Source: Paramacrobiotus metropolitanus (lineage: Eukaryota > Tardigrada > Eutardigrada > Parachela > Macrobiotidae). From it: a DNA stretch of 53,981 bases. Shown here in pieces: positions 38,536-48,619 of the stretch (position 1 is its first letter; each line of letters opens with the position of its first letter). The translations under genes were made by a program, and so were the position numbers. The notes beneath the pieces were generated by a model, which did no database searches, was not told the origin of the DNA, and saw nothing but the letters and a program-made list of their open reading frames with translations. The stretch spans positions 1-53,981 of the forward strand of contig NW_026570538.1 of assembly GCF_019649055.1 (NCBI RefSeq). The letters run 5' to 3'.

Positions 38536-39289
38536 CTGAATTATTTTCTGGAAAAACTTGGAACAATTGTTGGGATGGTGCCTGTTCTTACATTATGCGG
38601 AAGACATTGGTACCCACCGGACATTTAGTCAAGAGCCTTGGAGCCATTTCACGCCGGGATATTGGCCAACCGAGCAGCATCAATCGGCCGTTGGACGCTG
38701 GTTGTTTTATTAGCGCAAGCCAGTCACACTGCAAATTTTGTTAACAAAAAAAATGATTTACTACAACAGAAAAATTTCTCTCAAATTATCCGTTAAATCA
38801 ATGGTTCCAAGAACGGACGCCGCGTTGCCCCGCTGGATTTCGATCGATAGGCGCTGGCGTAAGAGTTCATGTGATCGAGGTTGGAGGCTTAATTATTTTG
38901 TTAGTCAGCGTTGTTGCTGGCTTCATCCTGGCCAAGGCAGCGGTGCCGGCTGAAAATTAATTCGAATAACGGTGTACACCGTTGTTCACGTTAATTGGCG
39001 ACCGGCAAATTAACGCTAATGACTGCCCTTAAATGCCCTTGACTGATTGAAGGACATTGGATGCCGCGTGTGGAATGCGCCGTCTCCCAGCACGGAGGTC
39101 CACCCGACGAACGTCCAGAGAATCTGACTGCGCTGTACGCAGACCAGTTTTCTCCAATACTATCCAGAAATTTCATTTGTCTGCTTTGAATCTGATTGAA
39201 ATTATATTGCATGTTATTCGCTTCATCCAGAAATCCATTCGCTGATTTTTTGTGATTATTACCGTATTTTTGTCGACATATAATTGAAA
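38536..39289. other. Intergenic, no gene recognised
   Basis: ORFs at 38738-38953, 39057-39245 (plus) and 38991-39212 (minus) lack recognisable domains. A small palindrome ACGGTGTACACCGT at ~38970 also occurs at ~51695, followed by similar sequence, suggesting a further dispersed repeat. Confidence 0.45.
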
Positions 39290-39462
39290 TGCTGCAGATG
39301 ATAAGTATAACTAATCATCAGTGATCACAGTGTTTTCGCAATATTTCCGGTAACTATTGGCAATGTCTTCTGTTGATTGAGAAGCCACTTCCGCCTCAGA
39401 AGTGAGCCCAAAGGACGCTCTTTTAAAGTCGAGTTCGTTTCGCCTTCCAGACGCTAATATAA
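39290..39462 (+). repeat. Diverged dispersed repeat, copy 2
   Basis: Second copy of the segment at 37390-37560, in the same orientation, with conserved blocks TCTGTTGATTGAGAAGCC, AAAGGACGCT and TTTCGCCTTCCAGACG. Confidence 0.65.
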
Positions 39463-39499
39463 GTATTTATTTGCCCTTCGTACCTGTTCATCGTGATAC

Positions 39500-39650
39500 T
39501 GTAGTAACTGTACTAGGGTTTTCCGGGTTGAAAACCGCACTGGACTTTTGTAATGACGAGCGATGTTAGGCAGTGTCGGGATATAAATTCCTTGAGTGAA
39601 CCTTCTCGAAAAGAAACGGGGTCTGGCAGCATATTGCATCAATACTGTTC
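39500..39650 (+). repeat. Dispersed repeat related to 52000-52150
   Basis: Blocks CACTGGA, GGCAGTGTCGGGAT, a CTGAGTGA-like stretch and CTTCTCGAAAA occur here and, in the same order, around 52020-52110. The antisense strands of both give weakly similar peptides, so the shared unit could once have been coding. I do not recognise it. The remaining bases to the importin gene (39651-39926) show nothing. Confidence 0.45.
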
Positions 39651-39926
39651 ACCGGGCTTTTATTCGGCAGCAGCCAGTGCACATATCTTCCGGAATGCTT
39701 CCGCAGATTTACATTACGAGTAGTTAAAACGATTAAAATTTCAACAGCGAAAAAACACCCAAATCATTATTGGCATTCAAGACCTTTTGATGGGCACTCA
39801 AAGTACCCACCCTAATAGCTTCCAGTCGGAAAAAAATTAACTGTACAAGGGTCCACACTAATGTTGGTAAGAAGCATTCATTTCACGCTAAAGTTATTCT
39901 CTTTAAAAGTCCCGTCTAGAAAATAC

Positions 39927-42900
39927 TTAGAAAGAAAAGCCGCCTTGCGACGCTTGCTGACAGCCCGTGAAATCGTAAACAGGGTGCTCGCCGCCACCGA
40001 ATTCGCCCTCTTCCTCCTCTACCCCGAAGTAGACCTCAATCATCTCCAATGCCTTCTGATAGATATCCGGATTGTCGCGCGTTTGAAGTGCTTCTAACTT
40101 ATCTAGCCCTGAAGCCGAACAGACGGTCATAATTCCATCATCCCCAGACTGATAACAATAATAATAATAATAATAATAATTCGGGATACGAAAGCGGATC
40201 CTTACCGTAGCAATGCTCGACGATCAGCGCGTGGGGATTGAGGCCCTGATCATCCAGGCGATGTTGTCCGACACGGAGAACGCAGTCGAGACCCGCGAGC
40301 GCCACCTGCACGATCCGCGCATCGGTGCTGCCCAAGAGATCGCACATGGGCGGAATACATCCCGCTTGCACGAACATCCTCTATCACAACATCAACGGTG
40401 GGTATTCAGGTTTCCAGAAAACCGGTGTAACGTCAGCGTACTGAATCTGTTCCCTGCTGCCACCCGACAGCGCGTTCGTTATAGCCCACGCCGCTTCTTT
40501 TCGCGTCTTGAATTCAGCATTACCCAGGATCTCGAGGAGAAGGGGCACCAGTCCGGCGTCTATCACCAGCTGCAAATATATGCCAACATCCAAATGTTAC
40601 GATACAGAATGTAACCGCAAAGTGTGGTGTGTCAGCCTTTATTATTATTATCATTATCACTCTACAGTCTTTCCATGAAGATATCGTACCAGGCTACTGG
40701 AAAATGGGTTTTTGATTAGTTTAGAAACTTTTATACTTTTTTGGTTTGATGTTATGAGATAAAAGTTTACCCAACCTAGGAATCGAACCCAGGCCATACA
40801 ATTTCAAAACCAGACGTACTACCACCAGGCTATCGGCAGGAAACATATTAAATGTATGATTATTATTATCACTACAATTTGCTTAGGTTTGTCATATTGG
40901 TTGGTACAGCACAAGATCGTCGATAGTTCACAGTCTCACGAAAATGATTACAGAAAACAGGAATCATTGAATTCCCGATCAGGATAGCATTGAGGAAGTG
41001 TTTCTGTTATAAATGTTTTCTAGTACTAAGTTTGTACTTACGACATGATACTTATTAAAGGTACAGTGTTTTTATATTAAAGAAAAGTTTTACGTAGTTG
41101 ACAATAAGGCTATATTTTGGCGCCGCAAAAAAAAACAGCAAGACGACCGGCACATCATCAAGGGACCTGAAACCTGTTTACCTGAATCTGACTGCGGTTC
41201 CCGGCGGTGATATTGGACAGCGTCCAGCAGGCTTCCTTACGAATGGATTCTCTGACATCGCGGCGAAGCAGTAACGCCTGTAACGGCTGCAGTACGCCGC
41301 TATGCAAAACGGTCTGCGTCTGCCGGTCATCTCCTGTGGCAATATTCCCCACGGCGCGCAAGGCAGCGGCTACCACGTTCTGGACATCGTGACTAAAATA
41401 AGGTTTACAGTATTCATTCTTCATTTGATTATAATTGCTGAGCGAAGCTCGCTTTGTACATATTGAGAAATAAAATCATTTATAAGATCTATCAAAGTAC
41501 ACCTACAATATTTTACATGCGATCATTGCGAGGTGTAAACTCACCCCAACAGTCCCACCAATCGCCGAGAAACTCCCGCATCAATAACCGCCTGAATCTG
41601 GTCATTTGGACCATTGCCCAGGGAAGAAATCGCCCAGCATGCATCGGTCAGCACATCCGCATCGGAATGGAACAGAAGGCGGGCTAAAACCGGCAGAGCT
41701 TCTTTCACCTAAGGAAGAATTTTCCTGACAGAAAGGTCAACGCCCGCCAACACAAAGAAAAGAGCACCTTAGTAAAATCTGGTTGGGGTTTTTGCCGCGG
41801 CACAAATTGGACAGAGCCTACACAGCAGTGCGGACCATCGATAGAGGCTGGGAACGGGAGAAGATGCTACAAAACATTGCAGAACGTATGTGCATCTGAA
41901 GTTGTGTCTGCTAGCTAATAAATACTTTATCAGTGGAGCAAGGATTCCTTCGTTCAACACCAGATCCCGGCATTGCGTGCCATCCCCAGCAATGTTGCCC
42001 AAAGCCCAGACAGCCTACAAACAGCCAGTTACCACCCAGACTTTCTCGTTTTCTCGCGTAACATCTGGTTGGAAAGTTATGGGTGAATCAAAATTCCACA
42101 AAGTTTAAATGCGTTCAGGTGTACCAAAAGTCTCATTATAAACCGATCGTCTTCAAATTTTGCACGTAAATGCCCATTGGCATGAAGACCAGTTTTACGC
42201 CAAACCAGAGTTGCAACATTGTTTTCTCAAATTTTAAATGATTTTCATCATCTTTTGAAATTTATTTCGAATATTCAAAATTTTTTTGCAACTCTGGTTC
42301 GGTGTAAAAATTATCTTCATGTGTATGAATGCGCGTTTACATATAAAAGCTGTAGAGGCTCGGTTTATAATGAGACTTTTGGTACACCTGAATGCATAAA
42401 CTTGTCAGGATTTTAATTCACCCATAACTTTCTATAACCGGATGTAGCGCGTGCAGCTACGTATACAGATCTTTTAGCTACAAAATATCATTAAGCAAAC
42501 GCGACAAATGCGCGACAGCAAACGTTCCCGTGGGTGTACAGGAATTTGGTGCTCTATATAATGTACCAGCCCAAATCCCTTAATCCTAATACCCGCTTAT
42601 ACTGCCTACCTGCTCCTGAACATCCTCAGTCGGAGAATCCAGCAATCGAATGAAGACCGGCACAGCGCCCACCTCAACAACGTGGCGAGTCTGCTGGGAG
42701 GTCCCGGAGGCGATATTGCTTAAAGCCCACGCCGCCTCCAACTAACCAAACACACAACGATTCTCCAGCACAGAATATTACGAAATCCGTCTTACAGTTT
42801 TCTAATCAACTAGCCGAATAAAGCAATCGCAAAGTACGGCTGTGTTTTTGAACGCATGAAAACTTGTCCCGCATCCAATGCCCCAGACTACATAATATTA

Positions 42901-43715
42901 TACGGTAAATATTCACCTGAAGCCGGGGTTGATCAGTCATCTGCAGAAACTGCACCAACCGCGGCAGAATGCCGGTACTGATCACTGCATCGATAGGTGG
43001 ATCAGGTTCTAGAGTACAGACAAACTGAACTGTGGATTTGAGAGTTTATTCACAGCACCACTCAGTAAACACATGCAAATAAAGAGTTTGTCCCAATTAA
43101 TTTGAGAAGGGACAGTACACAATACACTCATAGCAGTACCACGCACAATCTTCAAACTTAAACGTTGAGAAACTGTGGATTTTATGCTGTTCACTTACCT
43201 CGAGAAAGCAACTTTCGAAAGTTCTGCGTCGCGTTCAGCATCCTTCGCGGATCCTGACTGGCGAGATCATTTAGCATCTCAGGACTGATTTGCTGCAACG
43301 AAGCGAACTCTGACCGTACATATTGTACAAGCACTGAAAAACTAACGGCGATTTGCAATTTGAGAATTCCTTAGCTGGATTTAAGCATTGGTTTTCAGGG
43401 GTTCTAATCTACAAGTTCCACGGTTTACCTCAATGTCTGCATCGTGCATATCCCCTTCTTCATCCGTGGAGGACCTCAGGTTTTCAATGTGGAGTTTTTT
43501 GGCAATCTACCAAAAGTTTTGTACAAATCGTCACACCAGAACGTTAACCGGCAGCGCATGACGCAGTTTGCCACGAATGAACCCGGATCCCTGCGGGTTA
43601 CCTGTTCTTCACGCTTATTTCGACGTAATTCGTTGGTTTCCATCTCCCGGCGCTCGCGAGCGGCATGGTGATCCCTGCCAGCGTTTTTATATTTGTCACT
43701 ACGTTGGCTGTGCAT
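39927..43715 (-). CDS. Importin subunit alpha (KPNA1/5/6-type), 12 exons, exon 7 with a stop and a frameshift
   Basis: Cytosolic receptor that binds classical nuclear localisation signals and pairs with importin beta. Exons: 43715-43602, 43506-43429, 43292-43199, 43008-42917, 42741-42610, 42014-41926, 41866-41768, 41708-41545, 41392-41182, 40569-40442, 40378-40206, 40108-39927. All have GT/AG borders and matching phases except after exon 7. The first two exons hold the basic importin-beta-binding region ([10 protein letters not shown] then [11 protein letters not shown]). ARM repeats follow with [68 protein letters not shown] and [13 protein letters not shown]; their Trp/Asn ladders line the cargo groove. 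The C-terminus is GLDKLEALQ...YFGVEEEE. Total ~518 residues, the usual length. The lineage call rests on SIRKEACW and [12 protein letters not shown]. In exon 7 the conserved Trp of [14 protein letters not shown] is TAG (41820-41818), and a run of four C (plus-strand GGGG 41785-41788) is one base short for PDFTK to stay in frame. Confidence 0.9.
40149..40181. repeat. (ATA)n trinucleotide tract in importin intron 11
   Basis: About ten AAT/ATA units lie inside the 97-bp last intron of the importin alpha gene. The next ~300 bases upstream of exon 10 also contain short TTA/TTATCA runs (40637-40665). Confidence 0.8.
40750..40842 (-). repeat. tRNA-derived SINE copy 2, in importin intron 9
   Basis: On the minus strand an A box TAGCCTGGTGG (40832-40822) and a perfect B box GGTTCGATTCC (40789-40779) are spaced as in a tRNA. 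A T-arm-like stem CCTGG/CTAGG is present, but the acceptor stem does not pair, so it is not a working tRNA gene. The tail GTTGGGTAAACTTTTATCTC is shared with the copy at 33784-33893. It lies in the 612-bp intron between importin exons 9 and 10. Confidence 0.7.
42061..42445. mobile_element. Foldback element in importin intron 5
   Basis: The left arm from ACATCTGGTTGGAAAGTTAT and the right arm ending ATAACTTTCTATAACCGGAT are reverse complements. Pairing continues through AAAGTCTCATTATAAACCGA / TCGGTTTATAATGAGACTTT and ends near CCAGAGTTGCAA / TTGCAACTCTGG around an AT-rich centre. The whole ~385 bp is thus one large imperfect palindrome. It lies in the 595-bp intron between importin exons 5 and 6 and accounts for most of it. 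The target duplication is unclear. Confidence 0.8.
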
Positions 43716-44620
43716 TTTTGCGCAATAGGAAGTAATGGGGTACCCAATCTAAACCATATAAACCACTCAACGTCCAGGAGTTTTCCACTTGGCGAATGCA
43801 CACGACTCGCACAAGAGCTTCCAGTTAAAAGTAAAAACGGTTCAGTTTCCTGTCGAGATTACTAAAACAAACCGCAGCGAAGTTAATCTACGTAAATTAA
43901 CCGACGTATATACACTACAAATGAGATAATATCCGCTCAGTTGAAGCAGAAAAATATTACACTAGAAGCCTCTTTACCTGGATCCGTTGAATAAAAAAAG
44001 ACGTGCTGTCACTAGTGATTCAGGATGAGATCATCTGTCGCGGTGACATCATACATTCATGGCATTGCATGCATACTGTGCAGTTTCACTAAACTTGGCA
44101 CTACATATACATCATGTATATGTAACATTAACTGTGACAAAGATTAGCCGAAAGTTTTTAAGACTAATTTCTGCACCGTATGCCTTGGAGATCAAATCGG
44201 AAGGGATTAGTGACCAGGTGCAGACCAGCCGATTTGTTGCACAGTGGAAACATACTGACATGCAATGGCTGTTGGGGCAAGAGAAAGTTGGCTGGATCTT
44301 TACTTCCGGGCATAATATAAACGTCTACGTGGCGCTACGAAAGTAAGAAACCATGCGGATATGTACTGCTTTATTACATGGGCAAGCATTGACATAATTA
44401 TGGACAAGCATTGTACAGAAATATATATATCAAACGTTTTGCGGTAAGAGAAATGACTGATCCATAGAAACTTACAACCAATGATGCAAGAGTTGCATCC
44501 ACATTCTTCATTTTTTCCACACTCCCTTCCAATGATTTATGCCGGGACAGGTGTCGCGTCTACAAGTTGAGACTTAGTTTGTAACGATATGTAAAACTAC
44601 ACAAGCGAATCAGTATATAA
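43716..44620. other. Intergenic, importin upstream region
   Basis: Holds the presumed promoter of the importin alpha gene (reading left from 43715); no core promoter motif is obvious. A 95-codon plus-strand ORF (ATG 44059 to 44346) has no recognisable domain or splice context, so I do not call it a gene. Confidence 0.5.
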
Positions 44621-45612
44621 GAGGCAGTTTATCGGACCTGACTACTTGCTACTTGCTACCAATTTCGTAGGCGTGGTCTCCCGTAGCCGTTTTGGTAGCA
44701 AGTAGTTCCACAAAATGAGTTTATGCTGGCTGACTACTGCTACGTAGCTGGCTATGTAGCACCGACTATGTAGCGCAAATGTCTGCATAAACAGACGATG
44801 CTACGGGTAGTCGTGACTAGATTGCTAGCTCGTAAGGACAATGGTTAAGCCATGTAGTAACCTCTTGAGGTTGCTAATGCATATACCAACTTCACAGATA
44901 ATGCGGAGAAATTCGTTACAGTACACAATAACCATTAAAAAGTTTGAAACCAAGTTCGAATTAACAAACACGATCATGTAAGTAATAAAACTTTGTAAAT
45001 TTTAACTTCAATTTTTTTAACTTTTAAATTAAATTTGAAAGTTAAACTGTATTTTTTTTAAAATTCAAGCTCAATTGGAACTTATTTTTTTTAAATTTTC
45101 AAAATTAAAATTTTCAAAGATTTCAATTTAGATTTTTAAGATAAAATCTTGAAACAAATCAAATAAATAAAAAATGTTTCATGTATACAATAAATTAAAA
45201 AGTTAAAAGCGGATTAAAATAATTTCCAGAAAATAGCAATATTACGAGTACGCCTAATATCGGCCTGCCATAATGTATTTAATGTCGGCTTGCCATATAC
45301 CTGTCGGCTTGCCATAAGCCTAATATCGGCCATAGTCAAGTAACCCGCCACCATAAGAGGTTGTCCGCTGCCGCAGCGGTGGGCGGGCGCTGCTGTTGCT
45401 ACCTGCCGTTACTGTGGGCGGATGCCTTCTGCGGTCACACCGGGCGGGTGCCGTCTAGTCGTAGCAAGCCGCTGTGAACTGGCTACTTTCTTGCTATCAG
45501 CTAGAAGTGTAGCAAGCTGGCGACGAGTTTATGCGAACAGACTAGCATTTGTGCATCGGGGGAGGGGATAGCACGTAGCCACAAAGTTGTAGCAACCGCT
45601 ATAAACTCCCTC
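44621..45612. mobile_element. PIF/Harbinger-like non-autonomous element, copy 2 (intact, inverted)
   Basis: An uninterrupted ~992-bp copy of the element at 27782-29325, in the opposite orientation. It begins GAGGCAGTTTATC and ends ATAAACTCCCTC and is flanked on both sides by TAA. It contains the same CGGCTTGCCAT repeats, AT-rich core and GTAGCAAGTAG ends. The two copies differ by scattered substitutions and small indels. No transposase ORF. It sits where the missing 3' exons of the POLD2 fragment would be expected. Confidence 0.8.
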
Positions 45613-45697
45613 TAAAATTACATATGCGAATCGTAAAAATGCAGTACATGGTAAAAATTTGAAAGAGATGTGCTGGTCGTGCTGCTCATACTTTTAC

Positions 45698-47076
45698 AGA
45701 GAGTTTCTGTCGCTCTTCAAGATCCACTTCTATGAGATCACCAGCAATAATCACAGCAGCAACACAGGCCATTTTCTGTCTCTGCTTTTCATCTCCAGTT
45801 CGACCAGCGAGTAAATCTGTACATGAATCCACAGGAAATGTGCTTGTATTACTGTGGCCAACACCCAATCCAGAAAAGAACGCAAGGTAACTGCAAAATG
45901 CATAACAATTTCAAACATTCCTCAGCGTAACTGTTTGCGAACTACACCTTAAACAATCTTAACCTACGAAACACAGCCTTACGAAACATGAAATTTAACA
46001 ATCGACAGTTTCGAAATGTGATGATTTTTTAATTTACATCTATTATTCTGTCTAGGGTGTAGTTTATGTGAACACACGGCATCAGAAATGATAGCAATAT
46101 GATAAATTTGTTAATACAATACTATCTCGCCCGTAATTCACTCTGGGTATTTAACGTAATAGCATTAGTACCAGAAATATAACATAATTCGAATAGACAT
46201 GTCGTAAAATAACTGTTAACTTGCGACGGCTTTTGATAATCAAGAAATGCCGTCTCGTACACACACCAGTCAGACTCGGGAAGATCAAAATGCGGCTGCG
46301 GCGGCATGCCCAGAAACCTGTAGTCCTCCACGACGAACGCTCCAGTGCCGTTTTTCCATCCAATCAGCGCCGTAATGACCCCCGTGCAGGCCCGCCAGAA
46401 AGGGGGGGGCGCACCGGCGGGCGCCCCCCCTTTTTCGGATTTTTGACCGCCGGGGGGGCGCATTTAAAGTACTGAAGGGGCGGGGCGAGGCTGGCTGACG
46501 TGTCACGTGTTATTTTCGCCATACTTTGAGTCCGGCAGACCGCCCCGGCGCACTTGCGCCCCCCCTTCTCCAAAAAACCTTGTGGCGGGCCTGCCCCCGT
46601 GACCACCATTTGGAGATCCAGATTCTTTCCCACAACGATGATTCGCTGCGATTCATCCTCTATATATAGGGTGTCAGTGTCACTAATGTAGCGTGGTAGC
46701 ACAATCTGTCCATGAATTTCAAAGTCTTCGTGCATTTCCCGCAAGATGTTGGGCTTTAACTCCATCTCCTTGTAGAGTGTTCCAATCAGGCATACTGTCT
46801 CGTTCTCCACGACGTCGCTCACGGTACATACTCTGTACTTGTACCCTGTAGTGGATAAATCAGTAGTTGCAGATAAAAGGACTCCACAGAGCACGACATT
46901 TGGATTGCCAACGCTTCGGACTTACCCCATGTCGCTTCAACCACCGATAACATGCGAGGTCTCAGCACAGTCAATCGCTGATAATACAACTGAGCAAACT
47001 GAGGATTAACTGTTGTCGCATAGCGAGTACGAAAAGATTCGCTTTTATCAATAATATCACCACCCTTCCGGGACAT
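45698..47076 (-). pseudogene. DNA polymerase delta small subunit (POLD2), 5' half only, exon 2 interrupted
   Basis: POLD2 is the B-subunit that scaffolds the replicative polymerase delta. Exon 1 is 47076-46926 (MSRKGGDIIDKSESF ... RPRMLSVVEATWG). Exon 2 is 46845-46267 and contains IGTLYKEMELKPNILREM, YIEDESQRI and, after the insertion, GTGAFVVEDYRF, all typical of the OB-fold half of POLD2. Exon 3 is 45890-45698 (YLAFFSGLGVGHSN ... VAAVIIAGDLIE). Junction phases agree once the 209-bp element and one 6-bp duplication at 46386-46600 are left out; left in, they add 215 bp and break the frame. The C-terminal phosphodiesterase-like half is missing: no matching exon occurs between 45698 and the importin gene, and the Harbinger-like element begins 85 bases further on. 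A truncated, disabled copy fits best; a working gene with a rearranged assembly is the alternative. Confidence 0.75.
46386..46594. mobile_element. 209-bp GC-rich inverted-repeat element inserted in POLD2 exon 2
   Basis: The ends are inverted repeats: GCAGGCCCGCCA then GAAAGGGGGGGGCGCA on the left, and on the other strand GCAGGCCCGCCA then ...GAAGGGGGGGCGCA on the right. CCCCGT is duplicated at both sides (46380-46385 and 46595-46600). Removing the element plus one CCCCGT gives an uninterrupted POLD2 reading through MVVTG and VITALIGW. Its very high GC and poly-G/C runs contrast with the surroundings. No GT-AG pair would excise it exactly from the minus-strand transcript. The transposon family is unknown to me. 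Confidence 0.85.
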
Positions 47077-47262
47077 TATAACTCAGAAAAAAGGTGAACC
47101 AACTTATAACAAAAACATGTGGTAATAGTAGGCAGATAAACGTTCTAATAAATATGGAAACATGTGGTTCATAACGCTCACAAAGACTCCATGCTGCAAG
47201 TAATTGCGGAACACAGCTGCCATACGAGGGCGATATGCAGTACGTTGTAGTGTACTGTTTTC

Positions 47263-47476
47263 TTGTGGCCGCCACAAAAAAAACTCGTTATGCCTGTAGT
47301 GTAATGATTTCTTGTGGCCGCCACAAAAAATTTCATGATGCTGGTATTGTGCTGTTTTCTTGTGGCCGCCACAAAAAATTTCATTCTGCCGGTAGTGTAC
47401 TGTTTTTTGTGGCCGCCACAAGAAAAACTCGTTATGCCTGTAGTGTAATGATTTCTTGTGGCGACCACCAGAAAAC
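47263..47476. repeat. 48-bp minisatellite with TTGTGGC-C-GCCACAA palindrome, ~5 copies
   Basis: Copies of a unit start at 47263, 47312, 47360, 47407 and 47456 (spacing 47-49 bp). Each carries a near-perfect palindrome TTGTGGC C GCCACAA (the last copy is altered), followed by AAAAATTTCAT or AAAACTCGTTATGCC and GTAGTGTA. Long ORFs on both strands across this stretch are translated repeat. It lies between the POLD2 start and the cadherin exons. Confidence 0.88.
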
Positions 47477-47504
47477 GTCAGATTACACGCATAATGAAAT
47501 TTTG

Positions 47505-47900
47505 TGTGGCGCACGCACCCAAACCCACAAACGCAAAGAGGGGGACAGGAGGATCCGGGTGGCGGTACCGGAGGCGGTGGTGTGCCTACACCATCCTCCA
47601 ACGGCGGAGGCGGTGCCGTTACCAGCCCGGTCAACTTCTTCCAGACCAATTATCAGTTCACGTCAACGGCCTGCACGACGGGATCGGTGGTGGGCACCGT
47701 TTCCGCACAGTTCTTTGGCGACGGACTGCAGTAAGCATTATAAGACTGCTGATAGCTCGAACCTTACCAGTAGACCTCGTCTAAATGCGCCTTGTTCCAG
47801 GTACTCCATACAAGGTGGTAACGCGTTTTTCGCAATAAATCTCGTCTATGGACAGATAACCATCAGCAATCTACCGCCTCCTGGTACGGTGCAGTCATAA
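47505..47900 (+). CDS. Cadherin-repeat protein fragment, two exons
   Basis: Exon A ends at 47730 (donor GTAAGC) and exon B is 47801-47900 (acceptor TTGTTCCAG, stop TAA). The phase matches (CA + G). Joined, they encode a Gly-rich stretch (GGGTGGGGVPTPSSNGGGG) followed by one cadherin-like repeat: NFFQTNYQF, then VVGTVSAQFFGDG, then YSIQGGNAFFAI, then GQITISNLPPPGT. This fits the usual order of strands and the VG.V.A.D and F.I..G.I motifs of extracellular cadherin domains, but the acidic calcium-binding residues of classical repeats are mostly absent. There is no signal peptide or membrane segment, so this is probably a middle or last piece of a longer gene whose 5' exons were not found. The start of exon A is uncertain; a splice acceptor may lie at GGGACAG (about 47549) just before the Gly-rich part. 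Confidence 0.6.
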   Translation, partial: CGARTQTHKRKEGDRRIRVAVPEAVVCLHHPPTAEAVPLPARSTSSRPIISSRQRPARRDRWWAPFPHSSLATDCSKHYKTADSSNLTSRPRLNAPCSRYSIQGGNAFFAINLVYGQITISNLPPPGTVQS

Positions 47901-48340
47901 ACAGGCTTTACCTTGATGCATTCATTAATAACAATGACAAGTTCAGTATTTAGCAGAAATTACAGACAATATCGATTCACCTCCTACTTTAGTGCAGGCT
48001 GGTTTTGGTTCCAGTTTAAACACTTGTTTTATTTTTATACAGGAACCTGGTCGCGGACGTTAACAGAAAATGGGTCTACACGCAAGTAGTGGATATTTAT
48101 ATATATATATATATAAATAAATATATATATACATATATATATTTAAAGGAGACTATGTAAAATGGATGTACATACAAGATGGGCATGATAGGTAGCTAGG
48201 TGTGCCATGTATATCATGTATATCTTGAAACTGGAGAAGAGCGTTCGCTGTCTTTCTCCAGCAGGGTTTTATTCTACATCTTGTTATTATCAAAGGGCAT
48301 GGTGTATCTTATAATTAATTATACGTGTAGATACTGTATA
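47901..48340. other. Intergenic with an AT microsatellite
   Basis: An (AT)n-rich tract lies at about 48089-48146. No gene is recognised. Confidence 0.6.
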
Positions 48341-48619
48341 TATAGGGGGAAAAATGTGTCTAGCCGAACCAGTCCGTTGGGGTACTAATAAACCCTGGGA
48401 ATGGGAATTGGGAGTTGGTATTGGGAATTGGTACTGGGAATGGTATTGGTATTGGGAAACACATAATAGATGAGAATGGTATTTCGTAATGGGAATGGGA
48501 ATGGGAAAACGAAAATTTTCCTGAGAAGTACGCAGGTGAAGTTTCTAGTATACATCATAACGCGTACCATTACTAGGTGGCGAAACAAAATGGCGGTCTG
48601 CTTTGCTGTGCTAGGTCCT

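Noticed and set aside
40750-40842. Functional tRNA gene (minus)
   Set aside because: A and B boxes are present, but the acceptor stem does not pair and a second copy shares non-tRNA tail sequence; a SINE explains it better.
44059-44346. 95-codon ORF upstream of importin alpha
   Set aside because: No domain, signal peptide or splice context; its length is compatible with chance in this composition.
46386-46594. Ordinary spliceosomal intron or introner in POLD2
   Set aside because: No GT-AG (or GC-AG) pair removes exactly the element plus one duplication. Inverted ends and CCCCGT duplications show transposon insertion. Non-canonical splicing is left as a test only.
46364-46604. Extension of the POLD2 ORF through Pro/Gly/Lys-rich sequence
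   Set aside because: These codons are the inserted GC-rich element, not POLD2; the true continuation resumes after the duplication.
47104-47649. 181-codon minus ORF with repeated HYRHNEFF-type peptide
   Set aside because: It is the translated 48-bp minisatellite with variable unit length, so the frame is accidental.
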